64,000 nt of DNA from NCBI RefSeq assembly GCF_000422365.1, contig NZ_AULQ01000002.1, positions 186,001-250,000 of the forward strand. The letters are read 5' to 3'. This DNA comes from Mesoflavibacter zeaxanthinifaciens DSM 18436 (GTDB taxonomy: Bacteria > Bacteroidota > Bacteroidia > Flavobacteriales > Flavobacteriaceae). The notes below the pieces were generated by a model that was not told the origin of the DNA, made no database searches, and worked only from the letters and a program-made list of their open reading frames with translations. The position numbers were made by a program, and so were the translations under genes. Position 1 is the stretch's first letter; each line of letters begins with the position of its first letter. Below, piece by piece: positions 25,826 through 34,529 of the stretch.

Positions 25826-27280
25826 TTATTTGAGTAGTTTTTTGATTTCATTTTTTTCAAGTTGAAAAACTATGCCTAAAAGTACAATTATTGCAGTAAA
25901 ACCAATAAAATAATTACCTCTAAAATTATAAAAATAGATGAAAGAGAAACTAATCGACACCAATAAATAAATGACTATTTTCTTTAAATTGTAAGGAATT
26001 GGATAGTATTTTCTTCCGAAGAAATAAGATAAAAACATCATTAAGCTATAAGCACAAAGCGTTGCAATTGCAGATCCTTTAAATCCTATTTTAGGTATTA
26101 AAATGTAATTGATTAACAATGTTATTACTGCACCAAAAACCGAAATATAGGCACCATATTTAGTCCTGTCTGTAATTTTGTACCAAACGGATAGGTTATG
26201 ATAAATACCAAGACAAAAGTTTGCTAATAGGATAAAAGGCACTATCCACATGGCGTCATAATAAGCTTCACTTCTAATAATTATAGGTTTTATTATATCT
26301 GCAAAAACAACAACTGTCACTAAGATTATTGCTCCAAATGCAATAAAAAACTCTAATATTTTGGCGTAATTTTTTTGTGGATCTTTAGTTTTTGAATGGC
26401 TAAAAAAGTAGGGCTCTATCCCTAATCTAAAAGCTGTTGCAAAAAGCGTCATAAATAACGCTAGTTTATAGCATGCAGAATACATACCTATTTGGTCATC
26501 TGCTATATTTTCTGGCAATAATTCTTTTAAAAGAATTCGGTCAAAGGTTTCGTTTATAGAATACGCAACGCCTGCAATAAGTACAGGTAAAGCGTAGTTC
26601 ATCATCTTTTTCCAAAGTTTAATGTCTATTTTAAACTTCACTTTTCTATAAAAAGGTAATAACCAAACCAACGTTAATGCGCTAGCAATGACGTTAGAAA
26701 TGAAAATATAATTGATTTCAAATTTTGGTTTATAAATAGAATTGAAAATGGAAATAGTTTCGGCTAAATCTTTTAAGTAAACTAATAAAAATACATTTAA
26801 TCCTAAGTTTACAGCTACGTTTAAAATCTTAATTATAGCATATTTTGTAGGTTGACTTGTAGCTCTTAACCAAGCAAATGGTATAATTACTAATGCGTCT
26901 AAAAGCAAAATTAAAAAGACTAAGTTTAAGTATTGTAAGTCAATTTCAATTAAAGATGAAATTTGATTTCTAAAAAGAAAAGCAATACCTAAAACAGCTA
27001 AACTACTAACTGTTAACGATGTTGCTGATGTATTTAAAACATTTTTTTGATTTTCTTCTTTATTAAAAAATCTAAAAAACGCGGTTTCCATTCCGTAGGC
27101 TAAAACCACATTAAATAAAACGAAATAAGCAAAAATAAAAGATACTTCGCCATATTCAGCTCTTGATAACACTGAAGGATCTGTGTATAATGGCACAAGT
27201 ATAAAGCTTAACATTCTGGGTAAAACTGTTGCTAAACCATAAATAAATGTTTGCTTAAAAAGAGATTTAAATCCGCTCAA
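25826..27280 (-). CDS. Wzx-like polysaccharide flippase (MATE/PST superfamily)
   Basis: A 484-residue integral membrane protein with about 14 hydrophobic helices and no large soluble domain. The start (SLFKQTFIYGLATVLPRMLSFILVPLYT) and GMETAFFRFF are standard for oligosaccharide flippases moving lipid-linked sugars across the inner membrane. The start is TTG at 27280: an in-frame TAG lies 24 bases upstream, no ATG lies between, and the next Met (residue 22) would cut into the first helix. It is grouped with dut and a nucleotidyltransferase, far from the main polysaccharide cluster at 47.7-64 kb. Confidence 0.85.
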   Translation of the reverse strand: MSGFKSLFKQTFIYGLATVLPRMLSFILVPLYTDPSVLSRAEYGEVSFIFAYFVLFNVVLAYGMETAFFRFFNKEENQKNVLNTSATSLTVSSLAVLGIAFLFRNQISSLIEIDLQYLNLVFLILLLDALVIIPFAWLRATSQPTKYAIIKILNVAVNLGLNVFLLVYLKDLAETISIFNSIYKPKFEINYIFISNVIASALTLVWLLPFYRKVKFKIDIKLWKKMMNYALPVLIAGVAYSINETFDRILLKELLPENIADDQIGMYSACYKLALFMTLFATAFRLGIEPYFFSHSKTKDPQKNYAKILEFFIAFGAIILVTVVVFADIIKPIIIRSEAYYDAMWIVPFILLANFCLGIYHNLSVWYKITDRTKYGAYISVFGAVITLLINYILIPKIGFKGSAIATLCAYSLMMFLSYFFGRKYYPIPYNLKKIVIYLLVSISFSFIYFYNFRGNYFIGFTAIIVLLGIVFQLEKNEIKKLLK

Positions 27281-27333
27281 AAGGTTGTTTATTTTGACCT
27301 AAATGTATTGAATTTGTTACAGTAATAAAAACA

Positions 27334-27792
27334 TTAATTAATTGGTGGTCCTTCTGGATAGTAAACACCTTCTTTTTCTTCTATATTTGAAACCTTGTAA
27401 TACTTAGTTGTACCATTTTCTATATAACTAATTACACATTCTCTATTTTCTAATTGAAAAGGAAAAAAACCTTTAGTTGTTAGTGCATTTCCTTCTTCAT
27501 TAGTTAATCTTTTTGTTAATCGAGAAAAATATTGACCTTTTAAAGGTATTAGTTTTCCTTTCATTTTTCTAAAGTACACACTATCCATTTTAATACTTGA
27601 ATGGTTTGGATAAAGGTTAGAAAAATAAAGATTGACACCAGAGCTACCAATAGCTACACCGGTTGTCCAATTCTGTAAATAGGTTTGCGTTAATTGAATT
27701 GGTGCTTGTTTTTGTAATGCATATTTAGAAGGTGAACAATTACAAATACAAATAAATAACACAATTAGTGTTATTGATTTAAGGGCTTTCAT
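27334..27792 (-). CDS. Small lipoprotein, paralog of its upstream neighbour
   Basis: A 152-residue protein with a lipoprotein signal (ICICNCSPSK, lipid-bearing Cys at about 19). The mature part has QTYLQNWTTGVAIGSSGVNLYF and KMDSVYFRKMKGKLIP and ends with YYKVSNIEEKEGVYYPEGPP. The same sequence of motifs recurs in the next gene upstream, so these are tandem duplicates. Function unknown; envelope location inferred. Confidence 0.75.
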   Translation of the reverse strand: MKALKSITLIVLFICICNCSPSKYALQKQAPIQLTQTYLQNWTTGVAIGSSGVNLYFSNLYPNHSSIKMDSVYFRKMKGKLIPLKGQYFSRLTKRLTNEEGNALTTKGFFPFQLENRECVISYIENGTTKYYKVSNIEEKEGVYYPEGPPIN

Positions 27793-27811
27793 AATGTAAG
27801 TAGGTTAATAA

Positions 27812-28282
27812 TTAATTTTGTTTTGGTGGCGCACTCGGAAAATACTCAGTTTGTTTTTCTTTTATATTATCAATTTTATAATACTTCTTTTTATCGTTTT
27901 CGGTATAAATGACAACTGCTTCATTTTCTTTTAAATCGAAAGAAATTTCTGCTTCTGTATTAGGAGAGAAATCTTCATTTTGATTAGCTTCAGTTAAAAT
28001 ACGTCCTATAAACAGATTTGGATTATTTGGTTTAGTTTCTAATAAAACTTTATGCCCTCTAAAATATAAACTGTCTAATGATATATTAGTCTTTAAGTTA
28101 GTTACAGGAATAAATATATTAATACCTGATCCGCCATTTTTAACTCCTGCAACCCAGTTTTGATAATAAGGTTGTTCTATTTTAAAACTTACACTATCTT
28201 GAAGTTTTTGGACACTAGAACATTGTAAAAAAAATGCAAATACTATAAATGTAAACGTGATGTATTTAAAAAAGTTAATCAT
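27812..28282 (-). CDS. Small lipoprotein, paralog of its downstream neighbour
   Basis: A 156-residue protein with a lipoprotein signal (FAFFLQCSSVQ, Cys near residue 21). Motifs YYQNWVAGVKNGGSGINIF, SLDSLYFRGHK and YYKIDNIKEKQTEYFPSAPP parallel the adjacent gene 19 bases downstream. No known domain recognised. The pair is probably transcribed together, separated from atpG by a strong terminator. Confidence 0.75.
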   Translation of the reverse strand: MINFFKYITFTFIVFAFFLQCSSVQKLQDSVSFKIEQPYYQNWVAGVKNGGSGINIFIPVTNLKTNISLDSLYFRGHKVLLETKPNNPNLFIGRILTEANQNEDFSPNTEAEISFDLKENEAVVIYTENDKKKYYKIDNIKEKQTEYFPSAPPKQN

Positions 28283-28329
28283 GAGCTTAGTTTTTTTATA
28301 AATATAACAATCAAATTGTATTCCATAAA

Positions 28330-28359
28330 AAAAGCCTTATCAAAATTGATAAGGCTTTT
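28330..28359 (-). terminator. Terminator after atpG, end of ATP synthase operon
   Basis: AAAAGCCTTATCAA and TTGATAAGGCTTTT form a perfect 14-bp stem around a 2-base centre, so inner pairs open. On the minus strand the stem is followed by a T-run. It lies about 30 bases after the atpG stop. Confidence 0.85.
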
Positions 28360-28390
28360 ATTTTTTATAATTGCTTTGAGTTTAGCACTA

Positions 28391-29251
28391 TTAATTATTT
28401 AATGCTTCTGCACCACCAACAATTTCTAATATTTCATTAGTAATTGCTGCTTGACGTGCTTTGTTGTAAGTTAATTTTAATTGATCTCTTAACTCTGTAG
28501 CATTATCTGTTGCTTTATGCATTGCTGTCATACGTGCTCCATGCTCACTAGCAAAGCTATCTCTTACACCTTTATAAAGCTGAGTTTTTAAAGATTTAGG
28601 GATTAACTCTTCTACTATTTCGGCTTTAGAAGGCTCAAAAATGTAATCTAAATTAACGTTTTCATCCTGTTGTATTGGAACAATAGGTAAAAACTGTTCT
28701 GTCATTACTATTTGTGTTGCTGCATTCTTAAATTTGTTGTAAACGATTTCAATTTTATCAAACTCGCCTGTAACAAACTTATCCATTAGCATTTGTGCTA
28801 TTTCTGCAACGTTATCAAAAGTTAGATCATCATAAATATCACTTTTGTTAGCAATAACAATTCCTTTTTTTCCAAAAGCGTCATTAATCTTTTTTCCTAT
28901 TGCTAAAACAGATACTTCTTTACCTGCGTAAACATTATCTATCAAATTGTTTGTTTGTTTGATAATGTTAGAGTTAAAAGCACCACATAATCCTCTATTT
29001 GAAGATATTGAAACTATTAATACTCTGTTTACTTCACGTTGGTCTGCAAATTTACTTCCTGCATCTGCTTCTAAAGTTGCACTTAAGCTTTGTAAAAGCT
29101 CTGTTAACTTGTCTGCATAAGGACGCATTGCTGTAATAGCGTCTTGGGCTTTCTTTAACTTTGCAGCAGATACCATTTTCATAGCACTGGTTATTTGCAT
29201 TGTTGAAGATACCGAAGATATCCTATTACGTATTTCTTTAAGATTTGCCAT
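28391..29251 (-). CDS. atpG: F1Fo ATP synthase subunit gamma
   Basis: A 286-residue central-stalk subunit that turns inside the alpha3beta3 ring. The N-terminal helix MANLKEIRNRISSVSSTMQITSAMKMVSAAKLKKAQ and the C-terminal helix ATDNATELRDQLKLTYNKARQAAITNEILEIVGGAEAL are signature segments, with SSNRGLCGAFNSNI between. It is the last gene of the cluster; beta (atpD) and epsilon (atpC), which often follow gamma in other bacteria, do not follow here. Confidence 0.97.
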   Translation of the reverse strand: MANLKEIRNRISSVSSTMQITSAMKMVSAAKLKKAQDAITAMRPYADKLTELLQSLSATLEADAGSKFADQREVNRVLIVSISSNRGLCGAFNSNIIKQTNNLIDNVYAGKEVSVLAIGKKINDAFGKKGIVIANKSDIYDDLTFDNVAEIAQMLMDKFVTGEFDKIEIVYNKFKNAATQIVMTEQFLPIVPIQQDENVNLDYIFEPSKAEIVEELIPKSLKTQLYKGVRDSFASEHGARMTAMHKATDNATELRDQLKLTYNKARQAAITNEILEIVGGAEALNN

Positions 29252-29263
29252 TTTTTAGTAATT

Positions 29264-29314
29264 AGTATTGAGTATTCAGTAGTGAGAAAACTTTCTATCT
29301 CACTACTCAATACT
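29264..29314. repeat. Imperfect inverted repeat between atpA and atpG
   Basis: The left arm (29264-29287) contains AGTATTG, an extra AGTATTC, then AGTAGTGAGA; the right arm (29298-29314) is TCTCACTACTCAATACT. All 17 bases of the right arm pair if the 7-base AGTATTC bulges. A transcript would fold a stable stem between two operon genes. Confidence 0.6.
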
Positions 29315-29325
29315 AAAATCTATTA

Positions 29326-30906
29326 TTATGCTTTATATTTAGCTGAAAGGTCTTTTGCTACTGCAGATAATGTATCTGTAACCTCATCAGTTAATTTTCC
29401 TGCTTTTAAAGTATCTAAAACATCTCTGTGTTTAGCATTTAAGAACTCGATATAATCTCTTTCAAATTCTTTTACTTTTTCAACAGGTACATCTCTTAAT
29501 AAGTTTTTAGAACCAGCGTAGATAATTGCTACTTGGTCTTCTACTGTATAAGGATCGTTTTGTGCTTGCTTTAAGATTTCTACGTTACGCTTACCTTTTT
29601 CAATTACATTTAACGTTGCAGCATCAAGGTCTGAACCAAACTTAGCAAATGCCTCAAGCTCACGGAACTGTGCTTGGTCTAACTTTAATGTACCAGCTAC
29701 TTTCTTCATTGACTTAATTTGAGCAGATCCACCTACACGAGATACCGAGATACCTACGTTAATTGCTGGACGTACACCAGAGTTAAATAAGTCTGACTCT
29801 AAGAAAATCTGTCCGTCCGTAATAGAAATTACGTTAGTTGGAATATATGCAGAAACGTCTCCAGCTTGTGTTTCGATAATTGGTAAAGCTGTTAAAGATC
29901 CACCACCTTTTACTACTGGCTTTAACGATTCTGGTAAATCATTCATGTTTTTAGCAATATCATCATCTGCAATTACTTTTGCAGCACGCTCTAATAATCT
30001 TGAGTGAAGGTAGAAAACGTCTCCTGGATACGCCTCACGTCCTGGTGGACGACGTAATAATAAAGATACCTCACGGTAAGCAACTGCTTGTTTTGATAAA
30101 TCATCAAATACAATTAAAGCTGGTCTACCAGTATCTCTAAAATACTCACCTATTGCAGCACCGGTAAATGGCGCGTAAACTTGCATTGCAGCAGGATCTG
30201 ATGCATTTGCAGCTACAATAGTAGTATAAGCTAAAGCTCCTTTTTCTTCTAAAGTCTTAGCAATGTTTGCAACTGTAGACGCTTTTTGTCCTACTGCTAC
30301 ATATATACAATATACAGGCTCTCCTGCATCGTAAAATTCTTTTTGATTTAAGATGGTATCAATACAAACTGTTGTTTTACCAGTTTGACGGTCACCAATT
30401 ACAAGCTCACGTTGTCCACGTCCTACAGGAATCATGGCATCTACAGATTTAATACCTGTTTGTAATGGCTCGTTTACTGGTTGACGGTAAATAACACCAG
30501 GCGCTTTACGCTCTAATGGCATTTCGTAAGTATCACCAGCGATAGGTCCTTTACCATCAATTGGATTTCCTAATGTATCTACTACACGACCAACAATACC
30601 TTCACCTACTTTAACAGAAGCAATACGGTTAGTACGTTTTACTGTAGAACCTTCTTTTACTCCAGTTGATCCTCCTAATAATACAATACCTACGTTGTCT
30701 TCTTCAAGGTTTAGTACAATACCTTCTAATCCTCCTTCAAATTCTACTAACTCTCCGTATTGAGCATTTGATAATCCGTAAGCACGTACAATACCATCTC
30801 CTACTGTTAATACTGTTCCAACTTCGTCTAATGAAGCACTTGCTTCAAAACCAGATAGTTGTTGTTTTAAGATTGCTGATACTTCAGCTGGTTTTACTTC
30901 TGCCAT
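29326..30906 (-). CDS. atpA: F1Fo ATP synthase subunit alpha
   Basis: A 526-residue non-catalytic F1 subunit. It has the P-loop GDRQTGKT, the [18 protein letters not shown] beta-barrel junction, [47 protein letters not shown], and the SISDGQIFLE-like [26 protein letters not shown]. Length and motifs are canonical. It binds ATP without turnover and forms the catalytic hexamer with beta. Its start lies 41 bases after atpH, across a palindrome. Confidence 0.98.
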   Translation of the reverse strand: MAEVKPAEVSAILKQQLSGFEASASLDEVGTVLTVGDGIVRAYGLSNAQYGELVEFEGGLEGIVLNLEEDNVGIVLLGGSTGVKEGSTVKRTNRIASVKVGEGIVGRVVDTLGNPIDGKGPIAGDTYEMPLERKAPGVIYRQPVNEPLQTGIKSVDAMIPVGRGQRELVIGDRQTGKTTVCIDTILNQKEFYDAGEPVYCIYVAVGQKASTVANIAKTLEEKGALAYTTIVAANASDPAAMQVYAPFTGAAIGEYFRDTGRPALIVFDDLSKQAVAYREVSLLLRRPPGREAYPGDVFYLHSRLLERAAKVIADDDIAKNMNDLPESLKPVVKGGGSLTALPIIETQAGDVSAYIPTNVISITDGQIFLESDLFNSGVRPAINVGISVSRVGGSAQIKSMKKVAGTLKLDQAQFRELEAFAKFGSDLDAATLNVIEKGKRNVEILKQAQNDPYTVEDQVAIIYAGSKNLLRDVPVEKVKEFERDYIEFLNAKHRDVLDTLKAGKLTDEVTDTLSAVAKDLSAKYKA

Positions 30907-30924
30907 CTTATTTAGATATTAGAT

Positions 30925-30942
30925 GTTAGATTTAAATCTAAC
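30925..30942. repeat. Perfect 18-base palindrome between atpH and atpA
   Basis: GTTAGATTTAAATCTAAC reads identically on both strands in the 41-base atpH-atpA gap. The tandem TTAGATATTAGATG nearby adds repeat character. It could be an mRNA processing or stability element. Confidence 0.5.
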
Positions 30943-30947
30943 TATAT

Positions 30948-31484
30948 TTAATTTATTGTAAATTCTCTTTTTAATTTGTTTAGTTGGTTAGCAATACTTG
31001 CGTTGTATTGTGTATCTCCAACTCTTAAGATGAAACCTCCTAAAATGTTTTCATCTACTATATTTGTTATTGCTGCTTCTTTACCTGTAAGCTCTTTTAC
31101 TTTTGCTTGTACTTTATTTTCTAACTCTTTTGTTAAAGGTACTGCTGTAGTTACTTGTGCTACTTGGCTGCCTTTTTGTTGCTCAAAAAGGGTTATAAAA
31201 CTTGAAGCCACTTCTGGTAATAGAGATATACGCTTGTTAGCAATAAGTACATCTATTAAATTAACTGTTGCTTTGTTAGTATTTTTAAAAATTTCTAACA
31301 ATGCCGATTTTTTTACAGATGAACGTATTACAGGACTGTAAAGCATATCTTTTAAATCTTTACTCTCAGCAACAGTATTTTTTATTAGCTCCATATCTGT
31401 ATTTACAGCATCTGCTGTATTACTTTCTGTGGCTAAACTTAGTACTGCTTTTGCGTAACGTATTGCTGCTCTTTCTCCTGCCAT
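30948..31484 (-). CDS. atpH: F1Fo ATP synthase subunit delta
   Basis: A 178-residue peripheral-stalk subunit (OSCP type). The N-terminal RYAKAVLSLATES and C-terminal ENILGGFILRVGDTQYNASIANQLNKLKREF are family signatures. It joins the top of F1 to the b-subunit dimer. It lies 7 bases downstream of atpF in the operon. Confidence 0.95.
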   Translation of the reverse strand: MAGERAAIRYAKAVLSLATESNTADAVNTDMELIKNTVAESKDLKDMLYSPVIRSSVKKSALLEIFKNTNKATVNLIDVLIANKRISLLPEVASSFITLFEQQKGSQVAQVTTAVPLTKELENKVQAKVKELTGKEAAITNIVDENILGGFILRVGDTQYNASIANQLNKLKREFTIN

Positions 31485-31491
31485 TTTTTGA

Positions 31492-31992
31492 CTAGTTTAA
31501 TTTTGCGTCTCCTAACATAGACTCAACTAATTCTATTTGTTTGTCTTTGTTAGATAATTCTTGACGTACAACTTTTTCTGCTATCTCTAAAGATAATCCT
31601 GCTACTTGACCTTTTAACTCAGCCATAGCAGATTTCTTTTCGCTTTCTATTGCTGCTTGAGCTTGCTCTATAATTGTATTAGCCTGCTCTTGTGCTTCTG
31701 TTTTAGCGTCTTCAATCATTTTTGTTTTTAACTCGCGTGCTTCTTTTAACATTGCTTCACGTTCTGCACGAGCTTCTTTTAATAACTTATCGTTATCTGC
31801 TTGAAGATTTTGCATTTCAACTTTGGCATTCTCTGCTGCTTCTAATGCGTTTTGGATACCATCTTCACGAGATTGTAAAGCGTCTAAGATTGGTTTCCAA
31901 GCAAATTTTCTCATTAATACTATAAGTATTACTAAGATTACAGCTTGCATTATAAATAAACCTACTGAAAAATCGTTTAATAAAGTTTCCAT
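31492..31992 (-). CDS. atpF: F1Fo ATP synthase subunit b
   Basis: A 166-residue subunit with one N-terminal membrane helix (about 9-27, VGLFIMQAVILVILIVLM) followed by FAWKPILDALQSRE and a long charged coiled coil. This is the standard b architecture forming the peripheral stalk that stops F1 from rotating. The neighbours atpE and atpH fix the identity. Confidence 0.96.
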   Translation of the reverse strand: METLLNDFSVGLFIMQAVILVILIVLMRKFAWKPILDALQSREDGIQNALEAAENAKVEMQNLQADNDKLLKEARAEREAMLKEARELKTKMIEDAKTEAQEQANTIIEQAQAAIESEKKSAMAELKGQVAGLSLEIAEKVVRQELSNKDKQIELVESMLGDAKLN

Positions 31993-32080
31993 TTGATATT
32001 GATTACTTCTTTGTGTTTGTTTAATTTAAAACAGCTTCTGCAACCAACCGTTGCAGAAGTTGTCTTGTTTTGTTTTAGGA

Positions 32081-32287
<207 letters not shown>

Positions 32288-32306
32288 TTAATTAAACAAA
32301 TTCTTA

Positions 32307-33431
32307 TTAATGATGGTCATGCTCTTCAACCGCCATACCTATAAATAACGATGATAACATCGTAAAAATAAATGCTTGTAAAAAGGCTACCAATATTTCG
32401 ATAACCGATATAAATAATGCTAACACTAAAGACATACCTGTAGATGCTACTGGTCCAAATGCTTCCTTCATTGTTATCATTAATGCTATAAGACTCATTA
32501 CCACAAAGTGTCCTGCTGTCATGTTTGCAAATAAACGAACTAATAAAGAGAACGGTTTAATTAACACAAATCCTACTAATTCTATCACTGCTAATACTGG
32601 TCTTAATATTACTGGTACTCCTGGCATCCATAATGTATGCATCCAGAAATCTTTGCTACCACTAAATAAATAGATTACAGCTGTAAATATTGCTAAACAT
32701 ACTGTTACAGCAATTTGTCCTGTTACGTTAAATCCTAATGGCGTTAATCCTAATAAGTTTAATATCCAAATAAAGAAAAATACTGTTAATAAGAAGCCCA
32801 TAAATTTACGGTACTTTTTCTCTCCAATATTTGGCTTAGCAATATCGTCTCTTACATAGATTACTAATGGTTCTAATACACGACCTATACCAGTTGGGAT
32901 GTTTTTTCCTTTTTTGTAGCCTTTTGCTAAACTACCAAAACCTAAAATCATTAATAATCCAGCTAGCAACATACCAAACACACTTTTAGTTATAGAAAAA
33001 TCTAAAACTTTGTGTGCGTTTGTTGGGTGATGTGCATCATCAAAAGCAACAGTTGTTGCACCATTGTCTAACTCGTATATTTTACTGTGTAATTTTACTA
33101 ATCTAGTATCTCCTTTTTCTACGATTACTTCACCGTTATCGTCATGATGGAACTCTGAAGACATAAACGTCTTTAACCCATTACTTGTCCAAACAATTAC
33201 AGGTAATGGCATACTCCAATGTTTTCCTGTTTTATTATTAGTAAACAAATGAAAATCGTGAGAATCTTTTAAGTGATGTTGAATATACTCTTTAATTTCT
33301 GAAGGTGTATCAATTGTATTACCGTTGTGGTCTTCTTGATGAGACTGGTTTGTTTCTGCTAATGAAACAGAAGTTATTAATACACAGAATAATGCTATAA
33401 TTAATTTGATAGATCTTTTTGCAATCATCAT
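32307..33431 (-). CDS. atpB: F1Fo ATP synthase subunit a
   Basis: A 374-residue membrane subunit forming the proton half-channels. It has a signal-like start (residues 1-26), a long periplasmic extension rich in His and Asp (about 27-150) usual in Bacteroidota, then five to six membrane helices. PFSLLVRLFANMTAGH contains the essential Arg facing the c ring, and the last helix region ends VEEHDHH. The gene is the first canonical ATP synthase gene of the minus-strand cluster. Confidence 0.96.
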   Translation of the reverse strand: MMIAKRSIKLIIALFCVLITSVSLAETNQSHQEDHNGNTIDTPSEIKEYIQHHLKDSHDFHLFTNNKTGKHWSMPLPVIVWTSNGLKTFMSSEFHHDDNGEVIVEKGDTRLVKLHSKIYELDNGATTVAFDDAHHPTNAHKVLDFSITKSVFGMLLAGLLMILGFGSLAKGYKKGKNIPTGIGRVLEPLVIYVRDDIAKPNIGEKKYRKFMGFLLTVFFFIWILNLLGLTPLGFNVTGQIAVTVCLAIFTAVIYLFSGSKDFWMHTLWMPGVPVILRPVLAVIELVGFVLIKPFSLLVRLFANMTAGHFVVMSLIALMITMKEAFGPVASTGMSLVLALFISVIEILVAFLQAFIFTMLSSLFIGMAVEEHDHH

Positions 33432-33560
33432 TTTTTCGCCTAATTAAAGTTTTGCCTTTAAATTTCGTGCAAATGTAAGCATTTATTTAAAAATTTAAAG
33501 CTTTTTTTTATTTTAAAAAACAGCTTTTTTTTTTGAGCTAAATAGCTGATTATATAAGCC

Positions 33561-33932
33561 TTATTTATTAGTTAGTAGTTTACCTACTAATAATGCTTCA
33601 ATAATTAAAAAAATAAATAAAGGAACCACCAAACTTATTCTTTCTTGTAGCGCTTCTAATTCTACCGCAAAGACTGATTTTTGAAAAATTAACACAAATG
33701 CTCCTATCTTAAAACACATTAGCATTAAATAGGCGTAACCTACTTGATTTGGTAGTTTGGTAAAAAGAAATTCTATTATTAAATATACTATTATGGCAGA
33801 TAGTGCATGAAAAAGATAGACACTAAATAATGAGTACTGAAGCTGAATATCTATTAGTGATTTATTTAGTCCGTAACTAATAAAAAAAGCAGCTATGATT
33901 ATAGCTACAGATATTATAATACGTTTTAGCAT
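33561..33932 (-). CDS. Four-helix membrane protein upstream of atpB (DUF6168-like)
   Basis: A 123-residue protein with four hydrophobic helices (about 5-22, 38-58, 68-84, 103-119) and little else. It occupies the position often held by an AtpI/UncI-like assembly factor and overlaps the preceding AtpZ gene's stop by one base, so it belongs to the ATP synthase locus. I assign it tentatively to the DUF6168 type; a role in c-ring assembly or magnesium supply is inference only. Confidence 0.7.
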   Translation of the reverse strand: MLKRIIISVAIIIAAFFISYGLNKSLIDIQLQYSLFSVYLFHALSAIIVYLIIEFLFTKLPNQVGYAYLMLMCFKIGAFVLIFQKSVFAVELEALQERISLVVPLFIFLIIEALLVGKLLTNK

Positions 33933-34159
33933 TATTTTTTGTTTGTAATTTTTATAACTTGATAGATAACCGAAAACATTGCAACAGCAACTGCAATTAA
34001 TGTTACTACCTTATAATAGATTTGATTGGTTGTGTTGTATTTTTGGTCAAGCCACTCGCCAAGCTTGCTTCCTAAGTAAATGGTTAATCCCATTTGTAAA
34101 GCAATAGAAGTAAACTTTATGTATTTATTAGGCTGTTTTTTGTTGTTTTGATTTGCCAT
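33932..34159 (-). CDS. AtpZ/AtpI family protein
   Basis: A 75-residue protein with two membrane helices: ALQMGLTIYLGSKLGEWLD (about 17-37) and VVTLIAVAVAMFSVIYQVIK (about 50-70). The LGxKLGxWLD segment in the first helix is typical of AtpZ, which with AtpI helps assemble the c ring or import magnesium for the synthase. It overlaps the bactofilin gene by 32 bases at its start and the next gene by one base, giving strict co-transcription. Confidence 0.82.
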   Translation of the reverse strand: MANQNNKKQPNKYIKFTSIALQMGLTIYLGSKLGEWLDQKYNTTNQIYYKVVTLIAVAVAMFSVIYQVIKITNKK

Positions 34160-34517
34160 TTATATCTTTTACAGAAGATTTCATCTCACAAGTTACATTA
34201 AATGTTGCTCCTGGCTCTACTGCTAATTTTTCGGTAACAACATCTCCTTCTATATATGCTGTAGATTTTAATGTTAATGTACCTGTTAATTCTATTGTAC
34301 CGTTTAGTTTTCCTTCAAAATAAGCATTGCTACATGATAACTTACCTGATATTTGACCATCTTTACCTACTACAACCTTACCTGGTGTCTGTATGTTTCC
34401 TTCAATAATTCCATCTACACGTAAGTCGCCTTCACTAAAAAAATCACCTACAATTTTAGTTCCTTTTGCTATTATATTTTGGATAGAAATATGTTCTTGA
34501 TTTTTGTTTTTCTTCAT
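34128..34517 (-). CDS. Bactofilin (polymer-forming cytoskeletal protein)
   Basis: A 129-residue protein dominated by a right-handed beta-helix (about 15-115) built of short turns such as GDLRVDGIIEGNIQTPGKVVVGKDGQISGKLSCSNA, the bactofilin signature. Bactofilins polymerise without nucleotides and place cell-wall or envelope machines. It lies between SprE/PorW and the AtpZ gene and its end overlaps the latter by 32 bases in another frame, a long overlap for this window. Confidence 0.9.
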   Translation of the reverse strand: MKKNKNQEHISIQNIIAKGTKIVGDFFSEGDLRVDGIIEGNIQTPGKVVVGKDGQISGKLSCSNAYFEGKLNGTIELTGTLTLKSTAYIEGDVVTEKLAVEPGATFNVTCEMKSSVKDINGKSKQQKTA

Positions 34518-34529
34518 AATTAAGGGAGA

